This document shows, one piece after another, positions 22,738-42,599 of a DNA stretch of 64,000 nt. Positions within the stretch are counted from its first letter, which is position 1. Each line of letters starts with the position of its first letter. Below the pieces are notes generated by a model. The model was not told the origin of the DNA. It saw only the letters and a list, made by a program, of their open reading frames with translations, and searched no databases. Origin of the DNA: Echiichthys vipera (taxonomy: Eukaryota; Chordata; Actinopteri; Perciformes; Trachinidae); contig OY829655.1 of the NCBI GenBank assembly GCA_963691815.1, positions 30,036,771-30,100,770 on the forward strand. The letters run 5' to 3'. A program made the position numbers and the translations under genes.

Positions 22738-25700
22738 AAAAGTCAGTGTAGTGTGTCAAAAACAGTCATAAAAAGTCAAAGTGTGTCATAAAAAGTCATA
22801 GGATGTCATAAAAAAGTCATAAAAAGTCATAAAAAAAGTCAAAGTATGTCATAAAAAAGTCATAAAAAGTCCTAAAAAGTCATAAAAAAAAGTCAAAGTA
22901 TGTCATAAAAAGTCATAAAAAAGTCATAGTATGTAATAAAAAAGTAATAAAAAAGTCAAAGTATGTCATAAAAAAGTCATAGTATGTCATAAAAAATTCA
23001 AAGTATGTCATAAAAAAGTCATAAAAAGTCATAAAAAAGTCATAAAAAGTCATAAAAAAGTCATAAAAAGTCATAAAAAAGTCATAAAAAAGTCAAGGTA
23101 TGTCATAAAAAAGTCAAAAAAAGGCAAAGTATGTCATAAAAAAGTCATGAAAAAAGTCAAAGTATGTCATAAAAAAGTCATAAAAAGTCATAAAAAAGTC
23201 AAAGTATGTCATAAAAAAGTCAAAAAGTCATAGTTTGTCATAAAAATGTCATAAAAATGTCATAAAAAAGTCATAAAAAAGTCATAAAAAAGTCATAAAA
23301 ATTTCATAAAAAAGTCATAAAAAAGTCATAAAAAGTCATAGTTTGTCATAAAAAAGTCATAAAAAAGTCAAAGTGTGTCATTAAAAAGTCATAGTTTGTC
23401 ATAAAAAAGTCATAGTTTGTCATAAAATAGTCATAAAAAGTCATAAAAAGTCAAAGTATGTCATAAAAAAGTCATAAAAAGTCATAAAAAAGTCAGTTTC
23501 TCATAAAAAAGTCAGAGTATGTCATAAAAAAGTCATAAAAAGTCATAAAAAAGTCATAAAAATGTCATAAAAAAGTCATAAAAATGTCCAAAAAATCATA
23601 AAAAAGTCATAAAAAAGTCATAAAAAAGTCAGTTTGTTATAAAAAATCAAAAAGTCATAAAAAAGTCATAAAAATGTCATAAAAATGTCATAAAAAAGTC
23701 ATAAAAAAGTCATAAAAATGTCATAAAAATGTCATAAAAATGTCATAAAAAAGTCATAAAAAAGTCATAAAAATGTCATAAAAAAGTCATAAAAAAGTCA
23801 TAAAAAAGTCATAAAAGTCATAAAAAGTCATAAAAAAGTCATAAAAAAGTCATAAAAAATTGATAAAAAAGTCATAAAAAAGTCATAGTTTGTCATAAAA
23901 AAGTCATAAAAAAGTCATAAAAAAGTCAAAGTGTGTCATAAAAAAGTCAAAAAGTCATAGTTTGTCATAAAAAAGTCATAAAAAAGTCATAAAAATGTCA
24001 TAAAAATGTCATAAAAAAGTCATAGTTTGTTATAAAAAATCAAAAAGTCATAAAAATGTCATAAAAATGTCATAAAAAAGTCATAAAAAGTCATAAAAAT
24101 GTCATAAAAAAGTCATAAAAATGTCATAAAAAAGTCATAAAAAAGTCATAAAAAAGTCATAAAAATGTCATAAAAAAGTCATAAAAAAGTCATAAAAAAG
24201 TCATAAAAATGTCATAAAAAAGTCATAAAAATGTCATAAAAAAGTCATAAAAAAGTCATAAAAAGTCATAAAAAAGTCATAAAAATTTCATTAAAAAGTC
24301 ATAAAAAGTCATAAAAAAGTCATAGTTTGTCATAAAAAAGTCATAAAAAAGTCATAAAAAAGTCAAAGTGTGTCATAAAAAAGTCATAAAAATGTCATTA
24401 AAAAGTCATAAAAAGTCATAGTTTGTCATAAAAAAGTCAAAGTATGTCATAATTAAGTCATAGGATGTCATAAAATAGTCATAAAAAGTCATAAAAAAGT
24501 CATAAAAAAGTCAAAGTATGTCATAAAAAAGTCATAAAAAGTCATAAAAAAGTCATAGTTTGTCATAAAAAAGTCAGAGTATGTCATAAAAATGTCATAA
24601 AAAAGTCATAAAAATGTCATAAAAAGTCATAAAAAGTCATAGAAAATTCATAAAAATGTCATAAAAAAGTCATAAAAATGTCAAAAAAATCATAAAAAAG
24701 TCATAAAAAAGTCATAAAAAAGTCATAAAAAAGTCAAAGTATGTCATAAAAAAGTCATAAAAAGTCATAAAAAAGTCATTGTTTGTCATAAAAAAGTCAG
24801 AGTATGTCATAAAAATGTCATAAAAAAGTCATAAAAATGTCATAAAAAATTCATAAAAATGTCATAAAAAAGTCATAAAAAAGTCATAAAAAGTCATAAA
24901 AAAGTCATAAAAAAGTCATAAAAAGTCATAAAAAAGTCATAAAAATTTCATTAAAAAGTCATAAAAAGTCATAAAAAAGTCATAGTTTGTCATAAAAAAG
25001 TCATAAAAAAGTCATAAAAAAGTCAAAGTGTGTCATAAAAAAGTCAAAAAGTCATAGTTTGTCATAAAAAAGTCATAAAAAAGTCATAAAAAAGTCATAA
25101 AAAAGTCATAAAAATGTCATAAAAATGTCATAAAAAAGTCATAAAAAGTCATAAAAATGTCATAAAAATGTCATAAAAAAGTCATAAAAAAGTCATAAAA
25201 ATGTCATAAAAAAGTCATAAAAAAGTCATAAAAAAGTCATAAAAAAGTCATAAAAAAGTCATAAAAATGTCATAAAAAATTCATAAAAATGTCATAAAAA
25301 AGTCATAAAAAAGTCATAAAAAGTCATAAAAAAGTCATAAAAAAGTCATAAAAAGTCATAAAAAAGTCATAAAAATTTCATTAAAAAGTCATAAAAAGTC
25401 ATAAAAAAGTCATAGTTTGTCATAAAAAAAGTCATAAAAAAGTCATAAAAAAGTCAAAGTGTGTCATAAAAAAGTCAAAAAGTCATAGTTTGTCATAAAA
25501 AAGTCATAAAAAAGTCATAAAAATGTCATAAAAATGTCATAAAAATGTCATAAAAAAGTCATAAAAAGTCATAAAAATGTCATAAAAATGTCATAAAAAA
25601 GTCATAAAAAAGTCATAAAAATGTCATAAAAAAGTCATAAAAATGTCATAAAAAAGTCATAAAAAAGTCATAAAAAAGTCATAAAAAAGTCATAAAAAAG

Positions 25701-28700
25701 TCATAAAAATGTCATAAAAAAGTCATAAAAAAGTCATAAAAAAGTCATAAAAAAGTCATAAAAATGTCATAAAAAAGTCATAAAAAAGTCAGTTTGTCAT
25801 AAAAAAGTCATAAAAAAAGTCAAAGTGTGTCATAAAAAGTCATAAAAAAGTCATAAAAATGTCATAAAAAAGTCATAAAAAGTCATAAAAAAGTCATAAA
25901 AATTTCATTAAAAAGTCATAAAAAAGTCATAGTTTGTCATAAAAAAGTCAAAGTATGTCATAATTAAGTCATAGGATGTCATAAAATAGTCATAAAAAGT
26001 CATAAAAAAGTAAAAGTATGTCATAAAAAAGTCATAAAAAGTCATAAAAAAGTCATAGTATGTCATAAAAAAGTCATAAAAATGTCATAAAAAAAGTCAT
26101 AAAAAGTCATAAAAAATACAGTTTGTCATAAAAAAGTCAGAGTATGTCATAAAAAAGTCATAAAAAATCATAAAAAAGTCATAAAAAGTCATAAAAAAGT
26201 CATGAAAAAAGTCATAAGAAGTCATAAAAAAGTCATAAAAAAGTCATAGTTTGTCATAAAAATGTCATAAAAATGTCATAAAAAAGTCATAAAAAAGTCA
26301 TAGTTTGTCATAAAAAAGTCATAAAAAAGTCATAAAAATGTCATAAAAATGTCGTAGAAATGTCATAAAAAAGTCATAAAAATGTCAAAAAAATCATAAA
26401 AAAGTCATAAAAAAGTCATAAAAAAGTCATAAAAAAGTCAAAGTATGTCATAAAAAAGTCATAAAAATGTCATAAAAAAGTCATAAAAATGTCATAAAAA
26501 AGTCATAAAAAATTCATAAAAATGTCATAAAAAAGTCATTAAAAGTCATAAAAAAGTCATAAAAAAGTCATAAAAAGTCATAAAAAAGTCATAAAAATTT
26601 CATTAAAAAGTCATAAAAAGTCATAAAAAAGTCATAAACAAGTCAAAGTGTGTCATAAAAAAGTCATAAAAAAGTCATAAAAATGTCATAAAAATGTCAT
26701 AAAAATGTCATAAAAAGTCATAAAAAAGTCATAAAAATTTCATTAAAAAGTCATAAAAAGTCATAAAAAAGTCATAGTTTGTCATAAAAAGTCATAAAAA
26801 AGTCATAGTTTGTCATAAAAAAGTCATAAAAAAGTCATAAAAAAGTCAAAGTGTGTCATAAAAAAGTCAAAAAGTCATAGTTTGTCATAAAAAAGTCATA
26901 AAAAAGTCATAAAAATGTCATAAAAATGTCATAAAAATGTCATAAAAAAGTCATAAAAAGTCATAAAAATGTCATAAAAATGTCATAAAAAAGTCATAAA
27001 AAAGTCATAAAAATGTCATAAAAAAGTCATAAAAATGTCATAAAAAAGTCATAAAAAAGTCATAAAAAAGTCATAAAAAAGTCATAAAAAAGTCATAAAA
27101 AAGTCATAAAAATGTCATAAAAAAGTCATAAAAATGTCATAAAAAAGTCATAAAAAAGTCATAAAAAAGTCATAAAAAAGTCATAAAAAAGTCATAAAAA
27201 TGTCATAAAAAAGTCATAAAAAAGTCAGTTTGTCATAAAAAAGTCATAAAAAAGTCATAAAAAAAGTCAAAGTGTGTCATAAAAAGTCATAAAAAAGTCA
27301 TAAAAATGTCATAAAAAAGTCATAAAAAGTCATAAAAAAGTCATAAAAATTTCATTAAAAAGTCATAAAAAAGTCATAGTTTGTCATAAAAAAGTCAAAG
27401 TATGTCATAATTAAGTCATAGGATGTCATAAAATAGTCATAAAAAGTCATAAAAAAGTAAAAGTATGTCATAAAAAAGTCATAAAAAGTCATAAAAAAGT
27501 CATAGTATGTCATAAAAAAAAGTCATAGTATGTCATAAAAAAGTCATAAAAATGTCATAAAAAAAGTCATAAAAAGTCATAAAAAATACAGTTTGTCATA
27601 AAAAAGTCAGAGTATGTCATAAAAAAGTCATAAAAAATCATAAAAAAGTCATAAAAAGTCATAAAAAAGTCATGAAAAAAGTCATAAGAAGTCATAAAAA
27701 AGTCATAAAAAAGTCATAGTTTGTCATAAAAATGTCATAAAAATGTCATAAAAAAGTCATAAAAAAGTCATAGTTTGTCATAAAAAAGTCATAAAAAGTC
27801 ATAAAAAAGTCATAAAAATGTCATAAAAATGTCATAGAAATGTCATAAAAAAGTCATAAAAATGTCATAAAAATGTCATAAAAAAGTCATAAAAAAGTCA
27901 TAAAAAAGTCATAAAAAAGTCTTAAAAAAATCATAAAAAAGTCATAAAAATGTCATAAAAAATCATAAAAAAAAGTCATAAAAATGTCATAAAAAGTCAT
28001 AGTTTGTCATAAAAATGTCATAAAAATGTCATAAAAAAGTCATAAAAAGTCATAAAAATGTCATAAAAATGTCATAAAAAAGTCATAAAAAAGTCATAAA
28101 AATGTCATAAAAAAGTCATAAAAATGTCATAAAAAGTCATAAAAAAGTCATAAAAAAGTCATAAAAATGTCATAAAAAAGTCATAAAAATGTCATAAAAA
28201 AGTCATAAAAAAGTCATAAAAAGTCATAAAAAGTCATAAAAATTTCATTAAAAAGTCATAAAAAGTCATAAAAAAGTCATAAAAAAGTCATAAAAAAGTC
28301 AAAGTGTGTCATAAAAAAGTCATAAAAAAGTCATAAAAATGTCATAAAAAAGTCATAAAAAAGTCATAAAAATTTCATTAAAAAGTCATAAAAAAGTCAT
28401 AGTTTGTCATAAAAAAGTCAAAGTATGTCATAATTAAGTCATAGGATGTCATAAAATAGTCATAAAAAGTCATAAAAAAGTAAAAGTATGTCATAAAAAA
28501 GTCATAAAAAGTCATAAAAAAGTCATAGTATGTCATAAAAAAAGTCATAGTATGTCATAAAAAAGTCATAAAAATGTCATAAAAAAGTCATAAAAAGTCA
28601 TAAAAAATACAGTTTGTCATAAAAAAGTCAGAGTATGTCATAAAAAAGTCATAAAAAATCATAAAAAAGTCATAAAAAGTCATAAAAAAGTCATGAAAAA

Positions 28701-29240
28701 AGTCATAAGAAGTCATAAAAAAGTCATAAAAAAGTCATAGTTTGTCATAAAATGTCATAAAAATGTCATAAAAAAGTCATAAAAAAGTCATAGTTTGTCA
28801 TAAAAAAGTCATAAAAAGTCATAAAAAAGTCATAAAAATGTCATAAAAATGTCATAGAAATGTCATAAAAAAGTCATAAAAAAGTCATAAAAATGTCATA
28901 AAAAAGTCATAAAAAAGTCATAAAAAAGTCATAAAAAAGTCATAAAAAAGTCATAAAAAAATCATAAAAAAGTCATAAAAATGTCATAAAAAAATCATAA
29001 AAAAAAGTCATAAAAATGTCATAAAAAGTCATAGTTTGTCATAAAAATGTCATAAAAAAGTCATAAAAATGTCATAGTTTGTCATAAAAAAGTCATAAAA
29101 AAGTCATAAAAAAGTCAAAGTGTGTCATAAAAAAGTCATAAAAAAGTCATAAAAAAGTCAAAGTGTGTCATAAAAAAGTCAAAGTATGTCATAATTAAGT
29201 CATAGGATGTCATAAAAAAGTCATAAAAAGTCATAAAAAA
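22738..29240. repeat. Satellite array, proximal half: 10/11-bp GTCATAAAAA(A/T) units
   Basis: About 6.5 kb of tandem GTCAT plus A5 or A6 (or A5T), so units alternate 10 and 11 bp, with variants TTTGTCATA, AAGTGTGTC and TTTCATTAAA. A marker segment with GTCATAATTAAGTCATAGG recurs at about 24,451, 25,962, 27,409, 28,432 and 29,193, showing higher-order duplication blocks of roughly 0.8-1.5 kb. No ORF crosses it because TAA and TAG occur in every unit. Confidence 0.97.
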
Positions 29241-32200
29241 GTCAAATTATGTCATAAAAAAGTCATAAAAAAGTCAAAGTATGTCAGAAAAAAGCCAAAA
29301 AGTCATAAAAAAGTCAAAGTATGTCATAAAAAAGTCATAGTATGTCATAAAAAGTCATAGTATGTCATAAAAAAGTCATAGTATGTCAGAAAAGTCATAG
29401 TATGTCATAAAAAGTCAAAGTATGTCATAAAAAAGTCATAGTATTTCATAAAAAAGTCAAAGTATGTCATAAAAAAGTCATAGTATGTCATAATAAGGCA
29501 TAGTATTTCATAAAAAAGTCATAGTATGTCAGAAAAAGTCAAAGTACGTCATAAGAAAGTCATAGTATGTCATAAAAAGCCATAGTATGTCATAAAAAAG
29601 TCGTAGTATGTCATAAAAAAGTCATAGTATGTCATAAGAAAGTCATAGTATGTCATAAAAAGTCATAGTATGTCATAAAAAGTCATAGTATGTCATAAAA
29701 AACTCATAGTATGTCAAAAAAAGTCATAGTATGTCATAAGAAAGTCATAGTATGTCATAAAAAGTCATAGTATGTCATAAAAAAGTCATAGTATGTCATA
29801 AAAAAGTCATAGTATGTCATAAAAAGTCATAGTATGTCAGGAAAAGTCATAGTATGTCAGAAAAAGTCATAGTTTGTCAGAAAAAAGTCGTAGTATGTCA
29901 TAAAAAGTCAAAGTACGTCATAAAAAAGTCATAGTATGTCATAAAAAGTCATAGTATGTCATAAAAAGTCATAGTACGTCATAAAAAAGTCGTAGTATGT
30001 CATAAAAAAGTCGTAGTATGTCATAAAAAGTCATGATATGTCAAAAAAAGTCATGATATGTCATAAAAAGTCATAGTATGTCATAAAAAGTCATAGTATG
30101 TCATAAAAAACTCATAGTATGTCATAAAAAACTCATAGTATGTCATAAAAAAGTCATAGTATTTCATAAAAAAGTCATAGTATGTCATAAAAAGTCATAG
30201 TATGTCATAAAAAGTCAAATTACGTCATAAAAAGTCATAGTATGTCATAAAAAGTCATAGTATGTCATAAAAAAGTCATAGTATGTCAGAAAAGTCATAG
30301 TATGTCATAAAAAGTAAAAGAAAGTCATAGTATGTCATAAAAAGTCATAGTATGTCATAAAAAGTCATAAAAAAGTCATAGTATGTCATAAAAAGTCATA
30401 AAAGTCATAAAACGTCATAGAAAAGTCATAGTATGTCATAAAAAAGTCGTAGTATGTCAGAAAAGTCATAGTATGTCAGAAAAAAGTCATAATATTTCAT
30501 AAAAAAGTCATAGTATGTCATAAAAAGTCATAATATGTCATAAAAAGTCATAGTATGTCATAAAAAAGTCATAGTATGTCATAAAAAGTCATAGTACGTC
30601 ATAAAAAAGTCGTAGTATGTCATAAAAAAGTCGTAGTATGTCATAAAAAGTCATGATATGTCAAAAAAAGTCATGATATGTCATAAAAAGTCATAGTATG
30701 TCATAAAAAGTCATAGTATGTCATAAAAAACTCATAGTATGTCATAAAAAACTCATAGTATGTCATAAAAAAGTCATAGTATTTCATAAAAAAGTCATAG
30801 TATGTCATAAAAAGTCATAGTATGTCATAAAAAGTCAAATTACGTCATAAAAAGTCATAGTATGTCATAAAAAGTCATAGTATGTCATAAAAAAGTCATA
30901 GTATGTCAGAAAAGTCATAGTATGTCATAAAAAGTAAAAGAAAGTCATAGTATGTCATAAAAAGTCATAGTATGTCATAAAAAGTCATAAAAAAGTCATA
31001 GTATGTCATAAAAAGTCATAAAAGTCATAAAACGTCATAGAAAAGTCATAGTATGTCATAAAAAAGTCATAATATTTCATAAAAAAGTCATAGTATGTCA
31101 TAAAAAGTCATAATATGTCATAAAAAGTCATAGTATGTCATAAAAAAGTCATAGTATGTCATAAAAAAGTCATAGTATGTCAGAAAAGTCATAGTACGTC
31201 ATAAAAAGTCATAGTATGTCATAAAAAAGTCATAGTGTCATAAAAAGTCATAGTAAGTCATAAAAAAGTCATAGTGTCATAAAAAGTCATACTATGTCAT
31301 AAAAAGTCAAATTACGTCATAAAAAGTCATAGTATGTCATAAAAAGTCATAGTATGTCATAAAAAAGTCATAGTATGTCAGAAAAGTCATAGTATGTCAT
31401 AAAAAGTAAAAGAAAGTCATAGTATGTCATAAAAAGTCATAGTATGTCATAAAAAGTCATAAAAAAGTCATAGTATGTCATAAAAAGTCATAAAAGTCAT
31501 AAAACGTCATAGAAAAGTCATAGTATGTCATAAAAAAGTCATAATATTTCATAAAAAAGTCATAGTATGTCATAAAAAGTCATAATATGTCATAAAAAGT
31601 CATAGTATGTCATAAAAAAGTCATAGTATGTCATAAAAAAGTCATAGTATGTCAGAAAAGTCATAGTACGTCATAAAAAGTCATAGTATGTCATAAAAAA
31701 GTCATAGTGTCATAAAAAGTCATAGTAAGTCATAAAAAAGTCATAGTGTCATAAAAAGTCATACTATGTCATAAAAAGTCATAGTGTGTCATAAAAAGTC
31801 ATACTATGTCATAAAAAGTCATAGTATGTCATAAAAAGTCATACTATGTCATAAAAAGTCATAGTATGTCATAAAAAGTTATAGTGTGTCCTAAAAAGTC
31901 ATAGTATGTCTTAAAAAAGTCATAGTATGTCATAAAAAGTCATAGTATGTCATAAAAAGTCATGGTATGTCATAAAAAAGTCATAGTATGTCATAAAAAA
32001 GTCATAGTATGTCATAAAAAGCCATAGTATGTCATAAAAGAGTCGTAGTATGTCATAAAAAAGTCATAGTATGTCATAAAAAGTCATGATATGTCATAAA
32101 AAGTCATAGTATGTCATAAAAAGTCATAGTATGTCATAAAAAGTCATAGTATGTCATACAAAACTCATAGTATGTCAAAAAAGTCATAGTATGTCATAAA

Positions 32201-35188
32201 AAAGTCGTAGTATGTCATAAAAAGTCAAAGTACGTCATAAGAAAGTCATAGTATGTCATAAAAAGCCATAGTATGTCATAAAAGAGTCGTAGTATGTCAT
32301 AAAAAAGTCATAGTATGTCATAAAAAGTCATGATATGTCATAAAAAGTCATAGTATGTCATAAAAAGTCATAGTATGTCATAAAAAGTCATAGTATGTCA
32401 TACAAAACTCATAGTATGTCAAAAAAGTCATAGTATGTCATAAGAAAGTCATAGTATGTCATAAAAAGTCATAGTATGTCATAAAAAAGTCATAGTATGT
32501 CAAAAAAAGTCATAGTATGTCATAAAAAAGTCATAGTATGTCATAAAAAGTCATAGTATGTCAGGAAAAGTCAAAGTACGTCATAAAAAAGTCATAGTAT
32601 GTCATAAAAAGTCATAGTATGTCAGAAAAAGTCATAGTTTGTCAGAAAAAAGTCGTAGTATGTCATAAAAAGTCAAAGTACTTCATAAAAAAGTCATAGT
32701 ATGTCATAAAAAAGTCATAGTATGTCATAAAAAGTCATAGTACGTCATAAAAAAGTCGTAGTATGTCATAAAAAGTCATAGTATGTCATAAAAAAGTCAT
32801 AGTATGTCAGAAAAAGTCATAGTATGTCATAAAAAAGTCATAGTATGTCATAAAAAGTCATAGTATGTCAGGAAAAGTCATAGTACGTCATAGAAAGTCA
32901 TAAAAAGTCGTAGTATGTCATAAAAAAGTCGTAGTATGTCATAAAAAAGTCATAGTATGTCATAGAAAGTCATAAAAAGTCATAGTATGTCATAAAAAGT
33001 CATAGTATGTCATAGAAAGTCATAAAAAGTCGTAGTATGTCATAAAAAAGTCGTAGTATGTCATAAAAAAGTCATAGTATGTCATAAAAAGTCATGATAT
33101 GTCATAAAAAGTCATAGTATGTCATAAAAAGTCATAGTATGTCATAAAAAGTCATAGTATGTCATACAAAACTCATAGTATGTCAAAAAAGTCATAGTAT
33201 GTCATAAGAAAGTCATAGTATGTCATAAAAAGTCATAGTATGTCATAAAAAAGCCATAGTATGTCAAAAAAAGTCATAGTATGTCATAAAAAAGTCATAG
33301 TATGTCATAAAAAGTCATAGTATGTCAGGAAAAGTCATAGTATGTCAGAAAAAGTCATAGTTTGTCAGAAAAAAGTCGTAGTATGTCCTAAAAAGTCAAA
33401 GTACGTCATAAAAAAGTCATAGTATGTCATAAAAAAGTCATAGTATGTCATAAAAAGTCATAGTACGTCATAAAAAAGTCGTAGTATGTCATAAAAAAGT
33501 CGTAGTATGTCATAAAAAGTCAAAGTACGTCATAAGAAAGTCATAGTATGTCATAAAAAGCCATAGTATGTCATAAAAGAGTCGTAGTATGTCATAAAAA
33601 AGTCATAGTATGTCATAAAAAGTCATGATATGTCATAAAAAGTCATAGTATGTCATAAAAAGTCATAGTATGTCATAAAAAGTCATAGTATGTCATACAA
33701 AACTCATAGTATGTCAAAAAAGTCATAGTATGTCATAAGAAAGTCATAGTATGTCATAAAAAGTCATAGTATGTCATAAAAAAGTCATAGTATGTCAAAA
33801 AAAGTCATAGTATGTCATAAAAAAGTCATAGTATGTCATAAAAAGTCATAGTATGTCAGGAAAAGTCAAAGTACGTCATAAAAAAGTCATAGTATGTCAT
33901 AAAAAGTCATAGTATGTCAGAAAAAGTCATAGTTTGTCAGAAAAAAGTCGTAGTATGTCATAAAAAGTCAAAGTACGTCATAAAAAAGTCATAGTATGTC
34001 ATAAAAAAGTCATAGTATGTCATAAAAAGTCATAGTACGTCATAAAAAAGTCGTAGTATGTCATAAAAAGTCATAGTATGTCATAAAAAAGTCATAGTAT
34101 GTCAGAAAAAGTCATAGTATGTCATAAAAAAGTCATAGTATGTCATAAAAAGTCATAGTATGTCAGGAAAAGTCATAGTACGTCATAGAAAGTCATAAAA
34201 AGTCGTAGTATGTCATAAAAAAGTCGTAGTATGTCATAAAAAAGTCATAGTATGTCATAGAAAGTCATAAAAAGTCATAGTATGTCATAAAAAGTCATAG
34301 TATGTCATAGAAAGTCATAAAAAGTCGTAGTATGTCATAAAAAAGTCGTAGTATGTCATAAAAAAGTCATAGTATGTCATAAAAAGTCATGATATGTCAT
34401 AAAAAGTCATAGTATGTCATAAAAAGTCATAGTATGTCATAAAAAGTCATAGTATGTCATACAAAACTCATAGTATGTCAAAAAAGTCATAGTATGTCAT
34501 AAGAAAGTCATAGTATGTCATAAAAAGTCATAGTATGTCATAAAAAAGCCATAGTATGTCATAAAAAGTCATAGTATGTCAGGAAAAGTCATAGTATGTC
34601 AGAAAAAGTCATAGTTTGTCAGAAAAAAGTCGTAGTATGTCCTAAAAAGTCAAAGTACGTCATAAAAAAGTCATAGTATGTCATAAAAAAGTCATAGTAT
34701 GTCATAAAAAGTCATAGTACGTCATAAAAAAGTCGTAGTATGTCATAAAAAAGTCATAGTATGTCATAAAAAGTCATAGTATGTCATAAAAAAGTCATAG
34801 TATGTCATAAAAAGTCATAGTATGTCAGGAAAAGTCATAGTATGTCATAGAAAGTCATAAAAAGTCATAGTATGTCATAAAAAGTCATAGTATGTCATAG
34901 AAAGTCATAAAAAGTCGTAGTATGTCATAAAAAAGTCGTAGTATGTCATAAGAAAGTCACAGTATGTCATAAAAAGTCATATGTCAAAAAAAGTCATAGT
35001 ATGTCATAAAAAGTCATATGTCATAAAAAGTCATAGTATGTCATAAAAAGTCATAGTATGTCATAGAAAGTCATAAAAAGTCATAGTATGTCATAAAAAG
35101 TCATAGTATGTCATAGAAAGTCATAAAAAGTCATAGTATGTCATAAAAAGTCATAGTATGTCATAAAAGTCATAGTATGTCATAAAAA
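29241..35188. repeat. Satellite array, distal half: 20/21-bp GTCATAGTATGTCATAAAAA units
   Basis: About 5.9 kb dominated by a dimeric unit (GTCATAGTAT + GTCATAAAAA/A). A rare variant TACAAAACTCATAG occurs at 32,157, 32,401, 33,165, 33,696 and 34,460. The pairs 32,401/33,696 and 33,165/34,460 are both 1,295 bp apart, a higher-order repeat. Shorter blocks of about 620 bp (29,971 and 30,591) and about 475 bp (31,190 and 31,665) are also visible. Confidence 0.96.
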
Positions 35189-35269
35189 GCTTACTAGAAA
35201 GGTTATCCTAGGACTGATTTAAGCCTTTTTTGCACATATATTTGGACTTATTTTTTACTTTTTCATTAT

Positions 35270-35617
35270 GGTGGTCAGCACTGTCGCCTCACAGCAAGAG
35301 GGTTCCTGGTTTGAATCCCTGCTGGGACCCTTCTGTGTGGAGTTTGCATGTTGTCCCCGTGTCTGCGTGGGTTTTCTCCGGGTTCTCCGGTTTCCTCCCA
35401 CAGTCCAAAGACGTGCAGGTGTTCGGTTCATTGATGACTCTAAATCACCCGTAGGTGTGAATGGTTGTCTGTCTCTGTGCGTCTCTATGTGTCCTGTGAT
35501 AGACTGGCGTCCTGTCCAGGGTGGACCCCGCCTCACGCCCGATGTCAGCTGGGATCGGCTCCAGCCCCCCGCGACCCCGACAGGGACAAGAGGCTGAAGA
35601 TGAATGAATGAATGAAA
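35270..35617 (+). mobile_element. tRNA-derived teleost SINE, copy 1
   Basis: It starts at GTGGTCAGCACTGTCGCC, has a B-box-like GGTTTGAATCCC, the widespread fish segment GTGGAGTTTGCATGTTGTCC, TCCAAAGACGTGCAGG and AGCTGGGATCGGCTCCAGC, and ends in (GAAT)n. A near-identical copy lies at 50,931. The 5' tRNA head is truncated. Family name not assigned; it resembles the Mermaid/AFC type. Confidence 0.8.
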
Positions 35618-35701
35618 CTATACTGTGACTTTGTTATGACTCATTTCTTATTTGAGATTTCAGTGAGTGCTGTTTAGACTGAAGGCACAGACACTTGTTC
35701 T

Positions 35702-35707
35702 TTTATT
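35702..35707 (-). terminator. esd: Polyadenylation signal of esd
   Basis: TTTATT on the + strand is AATAAA on the esd strand, about 92 nt past the stop codon. This makes a short 3'UTR that ends before the SINE. Confidence 0.7.
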
Positions 35708-35798
35708 ACAGAATCAGTTTAATAGGGAACAGCTGATGTTATTGCACTAAATTCTGCAGGAAGTCGAGTGATTGGTGGACTTCTTCTCAGGTGGCAGT

Positions 35799-42300
<6,502 letters not shown>

Positions 42301-42316
42301 AGCGTCCAGAGTCCAG

Positions 42317-42534
42317 CGACGTCAGGGCGAACGTGGTGACGTCAGGGAGAACGTGGTGACGTCGGGGTGAACGTGGTGACGTCAGGGTGAATGTAAAGAC
42401 GCTAGGGTGAACGTGGTGAAGCCAGGGTGAACGTGGTGACGTCAGGGTTAATGTAAAGACGCTAGGGTGAACGTGGTGAAGCCAGGGTGAACGTGGTGAC
42501 GCTAGGGTGAACGTGGTGACGTCAGGGAGAAGCG
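42317..42534. promoter_or_regulatory. esd: 20-bp minisatellite with CRE palindromes in esd promoter region
   Basis: About 11 units of roughly GACGTCAGGGTGAACGTGGT. Perfect TGACGTCA palindromes (CREB/ATF consensus) begin at 42,337, 42,377, 42,437 and 42,517, all spaced by multiples of 20 bp. Other units carry TGACGTCG, GACGCTA or GAAGCCA variants. Position just upstream of the leader exon suggests promoter or 5'UTR; function is inferred. Confidence 0.75.
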
Positions 42535-42579
42535 TCACAGCATCGTACGTTCGAGACGTAATGCGTACGTTCGACCGTT

Positions 42580-42593
42580 AGATGGCGGAAGTG
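42580..42593 (+). promoter_or_regulatory. YY1/ETS-like composite site
   Basis: AGATGGCGGAAGTG combines a YY1-type ATGGCGG with an ETS-type CGGAAGTG, common at housekeeping promoters. It sits next to the CRE minisatellite. Motif match only. Confidence 0.4.
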
Positions 42594-42599
42594 TTCATT

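Noticed and set aside
22738..35188. Possible CRISPR array
   Set aside because: Units are contiguous with no spacers, the genome is vertebrate, and there are no cas genes. It is satellite DNA.
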